Source of the DNA: CAWBUW01 sp963792075
GTDB lineage: Bacteria; Chloroflexota; Anaerolineae; Anaerolineales; UBA4823
Direction of reading: 5' to 3'
DNA: 64,000 nt
NCBI GenBank assembly: GCA_963792075.1
Contig: CAWBUW010000012.1
Location: 744,001 to 808,000 of the forward strand
The translations under genes and the position numbers were made by a program. Below, piece after piece: positions 32,220 to 41,165 of this stretch; positions within the stretch are counted from its first letter, which is position 1; each line of letters opens with the position of its first letter. Below the pieces are notes generated by a model. It did no database searches and was not told where the DNA came from. It saw only the letters and a list, made by a program, of their open reading frames with translations.

Positions 32220-34631
32220 ATGAACGAAAAGACACTGCATGTTTTGGAATATCCAAAGGTGTTGGAGAAGCTCGCCGGGTACTGTGCCTTTGCCGGTTCG
32301 GCAGAGATGGCGCGCCAGATGCGCCCAACCACAGAGATCGAGCAAGCCCGCCGCTGGTTGGGAGAGACCAGTGAAGGCGTTCGCCTGCTCAACACCCGGC
32401 CTGACCTGACCATTGGCGGTGTGCGCGATGTGCGCGCCGCAGTCGACCTGGCACGCCACGGAGGGGTGCTCACACCCACCGACTTGCTGGATGTCAAATC
32501 TACGTTAATCGCTGCGCGCACGCTGGCGCGCACGTTCGAGCGCCTGAGCGAACAATTCCCGCTGCTGTGCGAGATCGTCGGCCGCATCCCCGCGCCGTCC
32601 GGATTGATCGATGCCATCACACACGCAATTTCAGACCGGGGAGAAGTGCTGGACAGTGCTTCGGTTAAACTCGCTGCAGTCCGCCGCGAGATGCGTATCG
32701 CCCATGATCGCCTGATGTCTCGCTTGCAGCGTATCGTGAGCGATCCCAGGAATGGCCAGATGCTGCAGGAAGCGCTGATCACCCAGCGCGATGGCCGCTA
32801 TGTGATCCCGCTGCGTTCTGAATTCAAAGGCCGGATCAAGTCCATCGTGCACGATCAGTCCGCCTCTGGCGCGACTCTGTTCGTTGAACCACTGGTCGTT
32901 GTCGAGGCCAACAACCAGTATCGCGAGATGCTGCTGGCAGAGCGTGACGAAGAACGCCGGATTCTGACCGAGCTTTCACACCAGGTGGGGGAGCAGTCAG
33001 CAGAAATTGACCATACCGTAACCACCATCGCTGAGCTGGACCTGGCCTTCTCTCGTAGTAAATATGCGGTCGATATCGCCGCCACCGAGCCTGTGCTGCA
33101 TCTGATCCGCGGACGGCGGAACTCGAAGCATCCAGGCAGCCTGATCCACCTGTACCAGGCCCGCCACCCGCTGCTGGACCCCGCCAGCGTGGTTCCAATT
33201 GATGTTGAACTGGATGAACAGACCTATGCTTTGATTGTGACGGGGCCGAACACTGGCGGTAAAACCGTGACCCTCAAGACAGTAGGCTTACTGGCTTTGA
33301 TGGCGCAAAGTGGGATGCACGTGCCCGCACATTCCGGGTCAGAGATCAGCTTGTTCGAAAGTATTTATGCAGACATCGGTGACGAGCAGTCCATCGAGCA
33401 ATCCCTGTCAACTTTTTCCGGGCATATCACCAACATCATCCACATCCTGCAAGTAGCTGACAGTCATACGCTGGTAATTCTGGACGAATTGGGGGCTGGC
33501 ACTGACCCGCAGGAAGGGGCTGCGCTGGCCGGGGCGATCCTGTCCCATCTGCTCGATCGCAGCATTACGACGCTAGTGACCACCCATCACCCGGAATTGA
33601 AGGCTTACGCGCATGCCACGCCAGGGGTAGTCAACGCTTCGGTGGAGTTTGATTTGGAAACACTGCGTCCTACATACCATCTGACGATTGGGTTGCCCGG
33701 CCGGTCTAATGCATTGGCCATCGCCCAGCGCCTGGGGATGCCCGAAGAGATCATCACTGCCGCGCGCTCAGAGCTGAACCCGAACGATTTGCGCGCCGAT
33801 GATTTGCTCAATGAAATTCACCAGCAGCGCAACCACGCCCGCCAGGCCCGCGCGGCGGCAGACCGAGCGCACCATGAGGCGGAGGTGATGCGTATAGAAC
33901 TGGCCCGCCGGCTGGAGAAGGTTGAAGACGAGCGGCGCAGCATCCTGGAAAAGGCGCAGCAAGAAGCGGAGGGCCAGGTACGTGAAATGGAAGAAGAGCT
34001 GCGCCAGGCGCGGCGAGCGCTGGCGCGTGCCCGCCAGCCCCTGGAAGCTCTGCAGGCTGTTGAAGACAAGATCGCGGATTTGGGCGAAAACATCGAACAG
34101 CCTATCGAACGGCAGGCAGTCAACGTAGGCGGAAAAGCGGCCTTCCGTGCAATCCGCCTGGGGGATAAGGTGCGAGTCCTGACGATCAACGCCCAGGGCG
34201 TGGTGACCGGGTTAGGGGAAGAAGACGCAGAAGTGCAGGTTGGCATGCTGCGCATCCGGGCACGCCTGGCCGAGCTGAGCCCCTGGTCGGCCACCGTCGA
34301 AGAGAACCTGGCCGCGGCACGCTCTCGCAGACGGAAAGAACCTGTGGAAAGCAAATCCAAAGCGGAATTTTCCCTGCCCGTCTCACCGGGCATTGAACTC
34401 GATCTGCGCGGCCAACGGGCAGATGATGCCCTCGATGCGATGGAGCGCTACCTGGACTCGGCTTACCTGGCAGGGCTGCCTTTTGTAAGAATTATTCATG
34501 GCAAGGGCACGGGGAAACTCCGCCAGTCTGTCCGCGAGACGCTTTCTCATCACCCTCACGTCAAATCCTTTGACAGTGGAGGGGACAAAGAAGGTGGCGA
34601 GGGGGTTACGGTGGTGAAGCTGAAAACATAA
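32220..34631 (+). CDS. mutS2: Endonuclease MutS2
   Basis: Encodes 803 residues. The core and lever domains (about 1-320) precede the MutS ATPase with Walker A GPNTGGKT near 342-349, STFSGHITNI, and Walker B VILDELGAGTDP. A coiled-coil region (about 515-625) leads to a C-terminal Smr nuclease domain with LDLRGQRADDALDAME and IIHGKGTGKL. MutS2 acts on branched DNA and collided ribosomes, not in mismatch repair. Followed 2 bp later by the subtilase. Confidence 0.95.
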   Translation: MNEKTLHVLEYPKVLEKLAGYCAFAGSAEMARQMRPTTEIEQARRWLGETSEGVRLLNTRPDLTIGGVRDVRAAVDLARHGGVLTPTDLLDVKSTLIAARTLARTFERLSEQFPLLCEIVGRIPAPSGLIDAITHAISDRGEVLDSASVKLAAVRREMRIAHDRLMSRLQRIVSDPRNGQMLQEALITQRDGRYVIPLRSEFKGRIKSIVHDQSASGATLFVEPLVVVEANNQYREMLLAERDEERRILTELSHQVGEQSAEIDHTVTTIAELDLAFSRSKYAVDIAATEPVLHLIRGRRNSKHPGSLIHLYQARHPLLDPASVVPIDVELDEQTYALIVTGPNTGGKTVTLKTVGLLALMAQSGMHVPAHSGSEISLFESIYADIGDEQSIEQSLSTFSGHITNIIHILQVADSHTLVILDELGAGTDPQEGAALAGAILSHLLDRSITTLVTTHHPELKAYAHATPGVVNASVEFDLETLRPTYHLTIGLPGRSNALAIAQRLGMPEEIITAARSELNPNDLRADDLLNEIHQQRNHARQARAAADRAHHEAEVMRIELARRLEKVEDERRSILEKAQQEAEGQVREMEEELRQARRALARARQPLEALQAVEDKIADLGENIEQPIERQAVNVGGKAAFRAIRLGDKVRVLTINAQGVVTGLGEEDAEVQVGMLRIRARLAELSPWSATVEENLAAARSRRRKEPVESKSKAEFSLPVSPGIELDLRGQRADDALDAMERYLDSAYLAGLPFVRIIHGKGTGKLRQSVRETLSHHPHVKSFDSGGDKEGGEGVTVVKLKT

Positions 34632-34633
34632 CC

Positions 34634-37600
34634 ATGAACATCCCTGTTGTGCGCCGTTTGTCGATCTGGCTGCCGCTGCTGCTGGCAATCGCGACCATCC
34701 TGGTATTGTTACACACGCTGGCAAGCACCAGCGCCCGGGCGCTGGCCAGCCAGGGGTCTAGAAATGGTCCTGTTTTAGAGCGGCTGCATCCTTCGCTTTG
34801 GCAGCACATGCAGCAGGTTGACCGGGGCGAATTGATCGCCATCATCATCGAGTGGCACAGTCCAGGGATCGATGCCCTGGCCGCCCAGACGCACTCGCCA
34901 GAAAAGGACGCTGTACAACAACGGCAACAGTTGATCACAACGTTGCAAGCCAATGCCCAGGCGCACACCCAGGGGCTGCAGCAGATGCTGGCAGAAGCCC
35001 AGATGCGGGGAGAAGCCACCCAGGCGCGGGTATACTGGGTCAGCCCGGTCATCGCAGTCCAGGCAAACCCTGCGCTGATCGAGCAATTGAGCCAGGATCC
35101 CGCCGTGGCCCAGATCCGCCTGGATGAGCCGATCTACCTTGAAGAAGATCAATTTGCCCCCTTCGAGGGGAATGCCCCCTCTCAAGCTGTGCAGTGGAAC
35201 CTGTCTATGGTCCAGGTGGACCTGGCGCAGCAAGCCTTGGGATTGGATGGCACAGGGGTGGTCGTCGCCAACCTGGATACCGGGGTGGACTGGCAGCACC
35301 CGGCTTTGATGAAACAATATCGGGGCTATAATCCGAACGGACCGCCGCTGCACCTGGGCAACTGGTTTGTGGTAACTGGAGAGCCCTATCTCTATCCTGG
35401 AGATGGCATTGGCCATGGCACACACACGATGGGCAGCATGGTTGGGGACGATGGTCAAGGGAACCGCACCGGTGTCGCTCCTGGAGCGCGCTGGATCGCG
35501 GTCAAAGTATTCAACAACGATGGGATTACCTACGAAAGCTGGCTGCACAGCGCCTTCGAATGGATACTGGCCCCTGCCGGGAATCCTGCATTGGCTCCAG
35601 ATGTGGTCAACAATTCGTGGGGCTCTCGTAATGGCAGCGACACTCGCTTCCAACCAGACGTCGCCGCACTGCTTGCCGCGGGCATTTTACCAATTTTCTC
35701 GGCAGGAAATTCAGGGCCACAGCCTCGCACAGTCGGCAGCCCGGGCAGTTATCCCGGAGTGTTAGCGGTTGGAGCAGTAGATGAGCTAAAAGCGACTGCC
35801 AGCTTCTCCTCTCGCGGCCCAAACCCGTGGGGAGACATCAAGCCCGAGATCGTTGCGCCAGGAGTACAAATTCGCTCCACTTTCCCCGGCGGCGGATATG
35901 CGCTGTTCACCGGGACCAGCATGGCCACGCCGCTTGTTGCCGGCGCAGCCGCGCTCCTGCTGCAAGCCAATCCTGATCTAACGCCAGATGAGATCGTGTC
36001 CATTATAAAAAATACTGCAGAACCCCTGGGCGACACAGTTCCCAACCAGAACACAGGTTGGGGGCTGCTGAATGCCTACGCTGCCGGCATTCAGGTGACA
36101 GGGAATGGCATCGTTTCGGGGCAGGTGAAGAACACGACAGGCACAGGCATCCCCTATGCCACTGTGACGGCGCGTTCCCATCCAGAGGTCATCCCCAGCC
36201 GTGTTGTGACCCTATCCGTGGACGACCGGGGCGGCTACCAGATAGCGCTGCAGCCTGGGCGATATTCACTGACCGCCCAGGCCTTTGGCTACACTGCTGT
36301 GACCTGGCCTTCTGTAATTGTTCTGACCGGGACTCATAGCACAGAAAATTTTCTCCTCTCCCCGCTGCCGACCGGCCTGGTTTCCGGTACGGTACGCGAC
36401 CTTGTGAGCGGATTGCCCATTTCGGCAACACTGAGCGTACCCGGCACACCGGTGACCGCTCTGGCAGATCCGGTGAGCGGTGTATTCCAGATGGCCCTGC
36501 CAGCAGGCACCTGGCCGGTGCTGGTAGAAGCGGTCGCACACCGCAGCGCGCATTTCACTCCTACCGTCACAGTCGAGGGAACCCAGGTCTTTGACCTGGC
36601 GCTGGAGCGTGCTCCCCGCATCTTGCTGGTGGATAGTGGGCAGTGGTATTACGGAAGCGAGATCGGCTATTACGAGTTTGCGCTGCAAGCGTTGGATTAT
36701 CCCTACACCTTGTGGCCGATCCACTACCTGGGAGATGGAGAAGAGCTGGATCAGCGCCCAAAGCCCGGAGACCTGGACCCTTACGAGATTGTGATCTGGT
36801 CCGATCCGGAAGCCTCGCCCGGTTACATTGGAATGAATGATGTGATTACCAGCTACCTGGATCAATCAGGCAACCTGCTGCTAAGTGGGCAAGAGATCCT
36901 GGAGTTAGATGGGGGCGGGGTATATTTTATGTCCGCCGCCTATACCTATCACCACTTGGGATTATCCTACCAGGAGCAAGGCCCACTCTCACCGCTCACG
37001 GGAATGCCCGGATCGCCTCTGGAGGGACTCCAGGTCAATTTGAACACTGCGGATAGTGCTCAACAACAAAAACGAGTGGACGCCGGGAAAATCATCAACG
37101 CAGTAACCAGCCAGGCCGCCCTGAGTTGGGCCGATGGCAGCCTGGGAGCAGCCACAGCTGGCGTTTGCCGGCCCTACCGGGCTGCCTGGTTGGGGTTTGG
37201 CTTAGAAGGGGCGGGGCCCGCCTCAGTACGCACCGAAGTGATGCAGCGGCTGATCAACTGGTTCCAGTCCGACCGTGCAGCCTATGGGATCCAGGTGTCG
37301 AATGTTCCGGAACAGATCATTGGCCTGGCTGGCCAAGTCGTGACAGGTACAATCACCCTGGACAGCGTGGGAGTGCTGACCGACGATCTTGCGCTCACCG
37401 TGAGCGGCGGCCCTTGGCCCATTGTGGTTAATCTGCCTGATGGCAGCTCTATTACGCAGCAAGGCTCCTTGCAACTGCCCTCCTGCCAACAGGTTGAAAT
37501 TGAAGTGGCAATCTCGATCCCTGCCAATGAACCCAAGGAACGCTATTCTCACTATACAATCGAATTTGCCAGCCAAAACAACCCGGCAGTGAGTACCCAG

Positions 37601-38971
37601 GTCCACTTCGAAGTCAAGACGCCAGCCCCGGTTTTATTAGTGGACACCCACCGTTGGTATGACCACATCCAACCCTATCGAGATACATTGCATGCCTTGG
37701 GCGTCCCCTTTGATACGCTGGACGGACTCAACGCTTTCCTGGACCCTGCTTCAGCGGACCGGCTCGCACCCTATTCCCAGGTCATCTGGATCACGGGTTA
37801 CAACTGGTTCGATCCCTTAGATAAAAATAGCCAGACGGCCTTGGCCAACTACCTGGATGGAGGGGGAATGCTGCTGATCACCAGCCAGGATCTACTCGAT
37901 ACCGTTGGGGAGAGCACATTCGTCAAGACCCGGCTGGGCGTGTTGGATTACACCCTTTCGATTACGCCCAGCGAGGTCCATGCCGCCGAGGGTAGTTTGC
38001 TGGGAGAAGATTTAGGTCCACTCCAGCTTAGTTTTCCTTATCCCAATTGGGGAGATGGTATTGAGCCAGATACAGCGGCGAAAGTGCTGTTGATCGAGGG
38101 GAACCTTTACCCGGTAGGGATTGGGAAAGCAGCCAACACTTGGCGTACTTTATTCTATTCTTTTCCATTAGAAACTCTGGATACCCTCGCCCTGCAAACT
38201 GTATTACGGCGCAGTTTGGCCTGGCTGAACCCACTGGGGGAATCCAGGTTACAGGCGCCTCCGGCAGCTATGCCAGGAAGCACCCTGCCTGTAACCCTGA
38301 CTCTGCAGTTGACCGGCAGCCCGCCGGCATCCACGCTGCAAGCAGTGCTGCCGCTGCCCCCTGGGAGCACACTTCTGACTGATACGCTGCAAGGAGGCTG
38401 GGTTTACCAGCCGGACCAACAACGTATCTTTTGGACAGGTTCACTCTTGTCCAACACAGCGCAGCAGTTAACTGCTCAGTTATCCATTTTGGAGACGCTG
38501 GCTCCAGGCAGCCAGATCCCATTGCAAGCTAATCTTTCCTGGGGAGATGGCCTGACCGTGACATTGGACCGGGAGGTCGCCATCGGGCTGCCCTGGCTTT
38601 CTGTGCACACATCTTCCGCTGCGCAAACGCTGCAAGCGGGGCACTCCAGCCCCATCACCCTGACTGTAACCAACCAGGGAGTGACCACAAACACAACCAC
38701 GTTAACGATCAGGATCCCTGCGGAGCTGCAAATCCAGCCCATTTCCGGGACCTCACAGGCCATGACAGGCTGGCTCACCGGAACGCAATATACCTGGCAA
38801 ACCACGTTAGGCCCGGCCGGACAAGTTGACTACTCGTTTTGGGTACTGGCAGCAGACCCACAAAAACGTGTCGCTTTACGCCTGGATGCCAAAGATGCTC
38901 TATCCTCCCATTTTACCGGTTGGGTATTCCACGTTTTTACGAGATATTATTTGCCGATAGTGTTCCGGTAA
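34634..38971 (+). CDS. Large secreted S8 (subtilisin-like) serine peptidase
   Basis: Encodes 1445 residues. A signal or anchor (about 8-30) and propeptide-like region (about 60-170) precede the S8 domain with catalytic D215 (NLDTGVDW), H261 (GHGTHT) and S429 (GTSMATPL), ending about 490. Next comes a carboxypeptidase-regulatory-like beta domain (about 490-650). Two related blocks follow that each begin ILLVD/VLLVD and run about 90 residues (from about 658 and 997), separated by beta-rich segments. The end has repeat-like domains and a hydrophobic finish YYLPIVFR, common in exported Chloroflexota proteins. Confidence 0.88.
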   Translation: MNIPVVRRLSIWLPLLLAIATILVLLHTLASTSARALASQGSRNGPVLERLHPSLWQHMQQVDRGELIAIIIEWHSPGIDALAAQTHSPEKDAVQQRQQLITTLQANAQAHTQGLQQMLAEAQMRGEATQARVYWVSPVIAVQANPALIEQLSQDPAVAQIRLDEPIYLEEDQFAPFEGNAPSQAVQWNLSMVQVDLAQQALGLDGTGVVVANLDTGVDWQHPALMKQYRGYNPNGPPLHLGNWFVVTGEPYLYPGDGIGHGTHTMGSMVGDDGQGNRTGVAPGARWIAVKVFNNDGITYESWLHSAFEWILAPAGNPALAPDVVNNSWGSRNGSDTRFQPDVAALLAAGILPIFSAGNSGPQPRTVGSPGSYPGVLAVGAVDELKATASFSSRGPNPWGDIKPEIVAPGVQIRSTFPGGGYALFTGTSMATPLVAGAAALLLQANPDLTPDEIVSIIKNTAEPLGDTVPNQNTGWGLLNAYAAGIQVTGNGIVSGQVKNTTGTGIPYATVTARSHPEVIPSRVVTLSVDDRGGYQIALQPGRYSLTAQAFGYTAVTWPSVIVLTGTHSTENFLLSPLPTGLVSGTVRDLVSGLPISATLSVPGTPVTALADPVSGVFQMALPAGTWPVLVEAVAHRSAHFTPTVTVEGTQVFDLALERAPRILLVDSGQWYYGSEIGYYEFALQALDYPYTLWPIHYLGDGEELDQRPKPGDLDPYEIVIWSDPEASPGYIGMNDVITSYLDQSGNLLLSGQEILELDGGGVYFMSAAYTYHHLGLSYQEQGPLSPLTGMPGSPLEGLQVNLNTADSAQQQKRVDAGKIINAVTSQAALSWADGSLGAATAGVCRPYRAAWLGFGLEGAGPASVRTEVMQRLINWFQSDRAAYGIQVSNVPEQIIGLAGQVVTGTITLDSVGVLTDDLALTVSGGPWPIVVNLPDGSSITQQGSLQLPSCQQVEIEVAISIPANEPKERYSHYTIEFASQNNPAVSTQVHFEVKTPAPVLLVDTHRWYDHIQPYRDTLHALGVPFDTLDGLNAFLDPASADRLAPYSQVIWITGYNWFDPLDKNSQTALANYLDGGGMLLITSQDLLDTVGESTFVKTRLGVLDYTLSITPSEVHAAEGSLLGEDLGPLQLSFPYPNWGDGIEPDTAAKVLLIEGNLYPVGIGKAANTWRTLFYSFPLETLDTLALQTVLRRSLAWLNPLGESRLQAPPAAMPGSTLPVTLTLQLTGSPPASTLQAVLPLPPGSTLLTDTLQGGWVYQPDQQRIFWTGSLLSNTAQQLTAQLSILETLAPGSQIPLQANLSWGDGLTVTLDREVAIGLPWLSVHTSSAAQTLQAGHSSPITLTVTNQGVTTNTTTLTIRIPAELQIQPISGTSQAMTGWLTGTQYTWQTTLGPAGQVDYSFWVLAADPQKRVALRLDAKDALSSHFTGWVFHVFTRYYLPIVFR

Positions 38972-38980
38972 CCAGACTCA

Positions 38981-39321
38981 CCTTTATATATATATTGAAT
39001 GGTTAATAGTAGTCGCAGTAGTACCTGTGGATAAGTGGATAACCGGAGAGGGGGATACCCCACCCCCTAGATGTAAGGCTAAGACGGCCAGGAGCCTTAT
39101 GGGTGAGGCTGTTGGATGAGAAAACTCTCCCCACAAGGTGTGTGGAGAAAATGGCAAAAAGCAGGCCATTTTCCATACCAACAAAGTTTATTCCAGGACT
39201 CGGCAAGAGCATGTGTACACCCCCACCTGTGGGGGTGTACATTTTTAGGGTTTTAGAGGAAAAAGGATGAGTTTTCCCCCATTAAGAGGGTTTATCCACA
39301 GTTTTTCGCGAGTTATCCACA
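38981..39321. other. Candidate replication origin (oriC)
   Basis: A gene-free region. On the minus strand, two overlapping DnaA boxes (TTATCCACT at 39034-39042 and perfect TTATCCACA at 39026-39034) are followed by GG, then triplets CTA CTG CGA CTA CTA TTA (39005-39022), then AT-rich sequence with ATATATATATAAA (38981-39000). This is the box, GC, DnaA-trio, unwinding-element order described for bacterial origins. Two more perfect TTATCCACA boxes face the other way at 39292-39300 and 39313-39321. dnaA itself is not in the window. Confidence 0.75.
39213..39246. terminator. Hairpin with T-run inside the origin region
   Basis: GTACACCCCCAC and GTGGGGGTGTAC form a perfect stem with a minimal loop, then ATTTTTA. 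It could end subtilase transcription before the right-hand DnaA boxes, or be an origin structure. Confidence 0.55.
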
Positions 39322-39391
39322 GCCAGGCTGGTTTTCCCGATCTGTGCTGGAGCACGTTGAGCCCTATATCTGGGGGTATTTTCTGAGGAAT

Positions 39392-39436
39392 TTTTAGGTG
39401 TTTTGGGCGAGATTCGTTCGCCCAAAACACCTAAAA
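39392..39436. repeat. Perfect hairpin at the right edge of the origin region
   Basis: Nineteen-base arms (TTTTAGGTGTTTTGGGCGA and its complement) around a 7-nt loop. Its TTTTGGG/CCCAAAA core is shared with other intergenic hairpins here. Confidence 0.6.
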
Positions 39437-39490
39437 CCTCAATATTGACGGCATGGGGGGATTCGGCTATTATCGGGGATGCTTATGAGG

Positions 39491-39519
39491 TTGTCGCTGC
39501 GGTCTGGCCGCAGCGACAA
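39491..39519. repeat. Hairpin upstream of the MFS gene
   Basis: TTGTCGCTGCGG and CCGCAGCGACAA pair perfectly around TCTGG, 32 bp before the MFS start. It may be in the leader. No T-run. Confidence 0.5.
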
Positions 39520-39550
39520 TTCTCAAATTAAACATGGAGAAAATAGTCGC

Positions 39551-40837
39551 ATGTTCGATAGAGTCCTTAAAGGCATCTGGAAAGGCCTGAAGGTTTATTT
39601 TGAGCGGGTACGCGTTTTCCAGCCGAATGCCCGCCTGTATCTTGTGAATGTCATCCTGGCGGGGATGGCGATGGGCATTTTCCGCTTGCTGTTCAACTTC
39701 TTTGTGCTCAGCCTGGGTTTTGACGAAGCGCTGCTGGGACGCCTGGTAACTGCCAGCAGCCTGACCGGGCTGATCATGGCGCTGCCCATGGGCTACCTGG
39801 CTGACTTGCTCGGGCGGAAGACTTCTTTGTTAGTATCAAGTGCGGCTGCCAGCCTGGCAATCGCACTGATGGTCATTTTCCCGCAGGCCTGGATGCTGTA
39901 TGCCATGAACATCGTCTTTGGTATTTCACAGAGTCTGGCAGGGGTCACGATGAGCCCCTTCTTGATGGAAAACAGCAAGGAAACAGAACGGACCTATCTG
40001 TTCAGCTTCAGCTCGGGCCTGCAAATGGTTTCCGTATCGATAGGGAACTGGGTCGGTGGGTATTTGCCGGCCTGGATGGCAGCGGGAGCAAGCGTGAGCG
40101 CGATGAGCAGCCGGGCTTATGGGCTGTCGCTTTTGGTGACCGCAGCAGGGACCGGGCTGGCGCTGCTTCCGCTGGTGTTACTGCGCACGCAGCAGCAGGT
40201 GAAATCAGAGCGGACTGTATTCAGTCCCATTCAATATGCCACGCAACATCCCGTCACGCTGAGTAAGCTCGTGCTGCCGATGCTGGTGACTTCAATCGGC
40301 GCAGGGCTGATCATGCCGTTCATGAATGTGTTTTTTCGCCAGGTGTACCACCAACCCGACAGCGTGATTGGCACACTGTTTGCCTGGGGATCCCTGTCCA
40401 TGGGGATCGGGCTCCTGCTTGCTCCACCTTTAGCTGACCGGATGGGAAAAATCCAGTTTGTGGTGGTTACCCAGGCGCTGTCCATCCCCTTCCTGGTGAT
40501 GTTGGGTTTTTCCCCCTGGTTCTGGCTGAGCACCATGGCATACTACGTACGCGTGGGCCTGATGAATATGAGCGGCCCCGTGTACCAGACTTTCGTAATG
40601 GAACGCGTGGATCCTTCTTCCAGGGCTACAGTGGCGAGCCTGGTGAACATGGCCTGGAACTTCGGCTGGGCCTTTAGCCCTTCGATCAGCGGCTGGCTGC
40701 AGGTGCGCTATGGGTTTGGCCCGGCCTTCATGGGCACGATCATCTTATATACCATCTCGGTTTTGCTGTATTGGGCATTCTTCTGGCGCGGCAGTAACCA
40801 GATCGAATCGCTTCTGGCCCCACAGCCCGGTGATTAA
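39551..40837 (+). CDS. Major facilitator superfamily transporter
   Basis: Encodes 428 residues with about 12 membrane segments. The MFS loop motif between helices 2 and 3 is GYLADLLGRKTS, and a second related one is LADRMGKIQ in the C-terminal half. The substrate is unknown. The start is taken at 39551, with GGAG about 12 nt upstream; an ATG at 39479 is in frame but would read through a hairpin. Not in an operon. Confidence 0.85.
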   Translation: MFDRVLKGIWKGLKVYFERVRVFQPNARLYLVNVILAGMAMGIFRLLFNFFVLSLGFDEALLGRLVTASSLTGLIMALPMGYLADLLGRKTSLLVSSAAASLAIALMVIFPQAWMLYAMNIVFGISQSLAGVTMSPFLMENSKETERTYLFSFSSGLQMVSVSIGNWVGGYLPAWMAAGASVSAMSSRAYGLSLLVTAAGTGLALLPLVLLRTQQQVKSERTVFSPIQYATQHPVTLSKLVLPMLVTSIGAGLIMPFMNVFFRQVYHQPDSVIGTLFAWGSLSMGIGLLLAPPLADRMGKIQFVVVTQALSIPFLVMLGFSPWFWLSTMAYYVRVGLMNMSGPVYQTFVMERVDPSSRATVASLVNMAWNFGWAFSPSISGWLQVRYGFGPAFMGTIILYTISVLLYWAFFWRGSNQIESLLAPQPGD

Positions 40838-40841
40838 AAAG

Positions 40842-40890
40842 TTCGGGGAGGTCTGTGCGGCAGCAAAGCTACTGCATAAACCTCCCCGAA
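40842..40890. terminator. Hairpin between the MFS gene and tRNA-Leu
   Basis: TTCGGGGAGGT and ACCTCCCCGAA enclose an inner imperfect stem with GCAAAGC. It lies 4 bp after the MFS stop and 10 bp from the tRNA 3' end, so it could stop transcription from both sides. No T-run. Confidence 0.5.
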
Positions 40891-40899
40891 TGATAAGAG

Positions 40900-40981
40900 T
40901 GCCGAAGGAGGGAATCGAACCCTCACTCCTTACGGAACACGATTTTGAGTCGTGCGCGTCTGCCAGTTCCGCCACTCCGGC
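40900..40981 (-). tRNA. tRNA-Leu (CAA)
   Basis: Read on the minus strand from GCCGGAG to CTTCGGC with discriminator A. Anticodon stem CACGA/TCGTG with loop CTCAAAA gives anticodon CAA. A long variable arm and the GGTTCGATTCC T-arm fit class II tRNA-Leu. Length 82 nt; CCA is not encoded. Confidence 0.95.
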
Positions 40982-41078
40982 AAAAACTCCATCTTTTAGA
41001 TAGAACCCAAGTATAATCAAAGAGCAAAGTACGGTCAAGGAATAAATGGTTGTAAAATAACCTCGGTTCGGGATAAGC

Positions 41079-41127
41079 GTTTTGGGGTTGTTTTGGGCGG
41101 CGAAGCCGCCCAAAACAACCCCAAAAC
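41079..41127. repeat. Perfect 49-bp hairpin upstream of ychF
   Basis: Twenty-three-base arms (GTTTTGGGGTTGTTTTGGGC and on) around GAA give a GCGAAGC tip. Flanking AAGC and GCTTTTT extend it. It sits 39 bp before the ychF ATG, with no plus-strand gene directly upstream, so it may lie in the ychF leader. Confidence 0.7.
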
Positions 41128-41165
41128 AACCGCTTTTTAAAATAGAGAGAGAAGGGATTCCTTTC

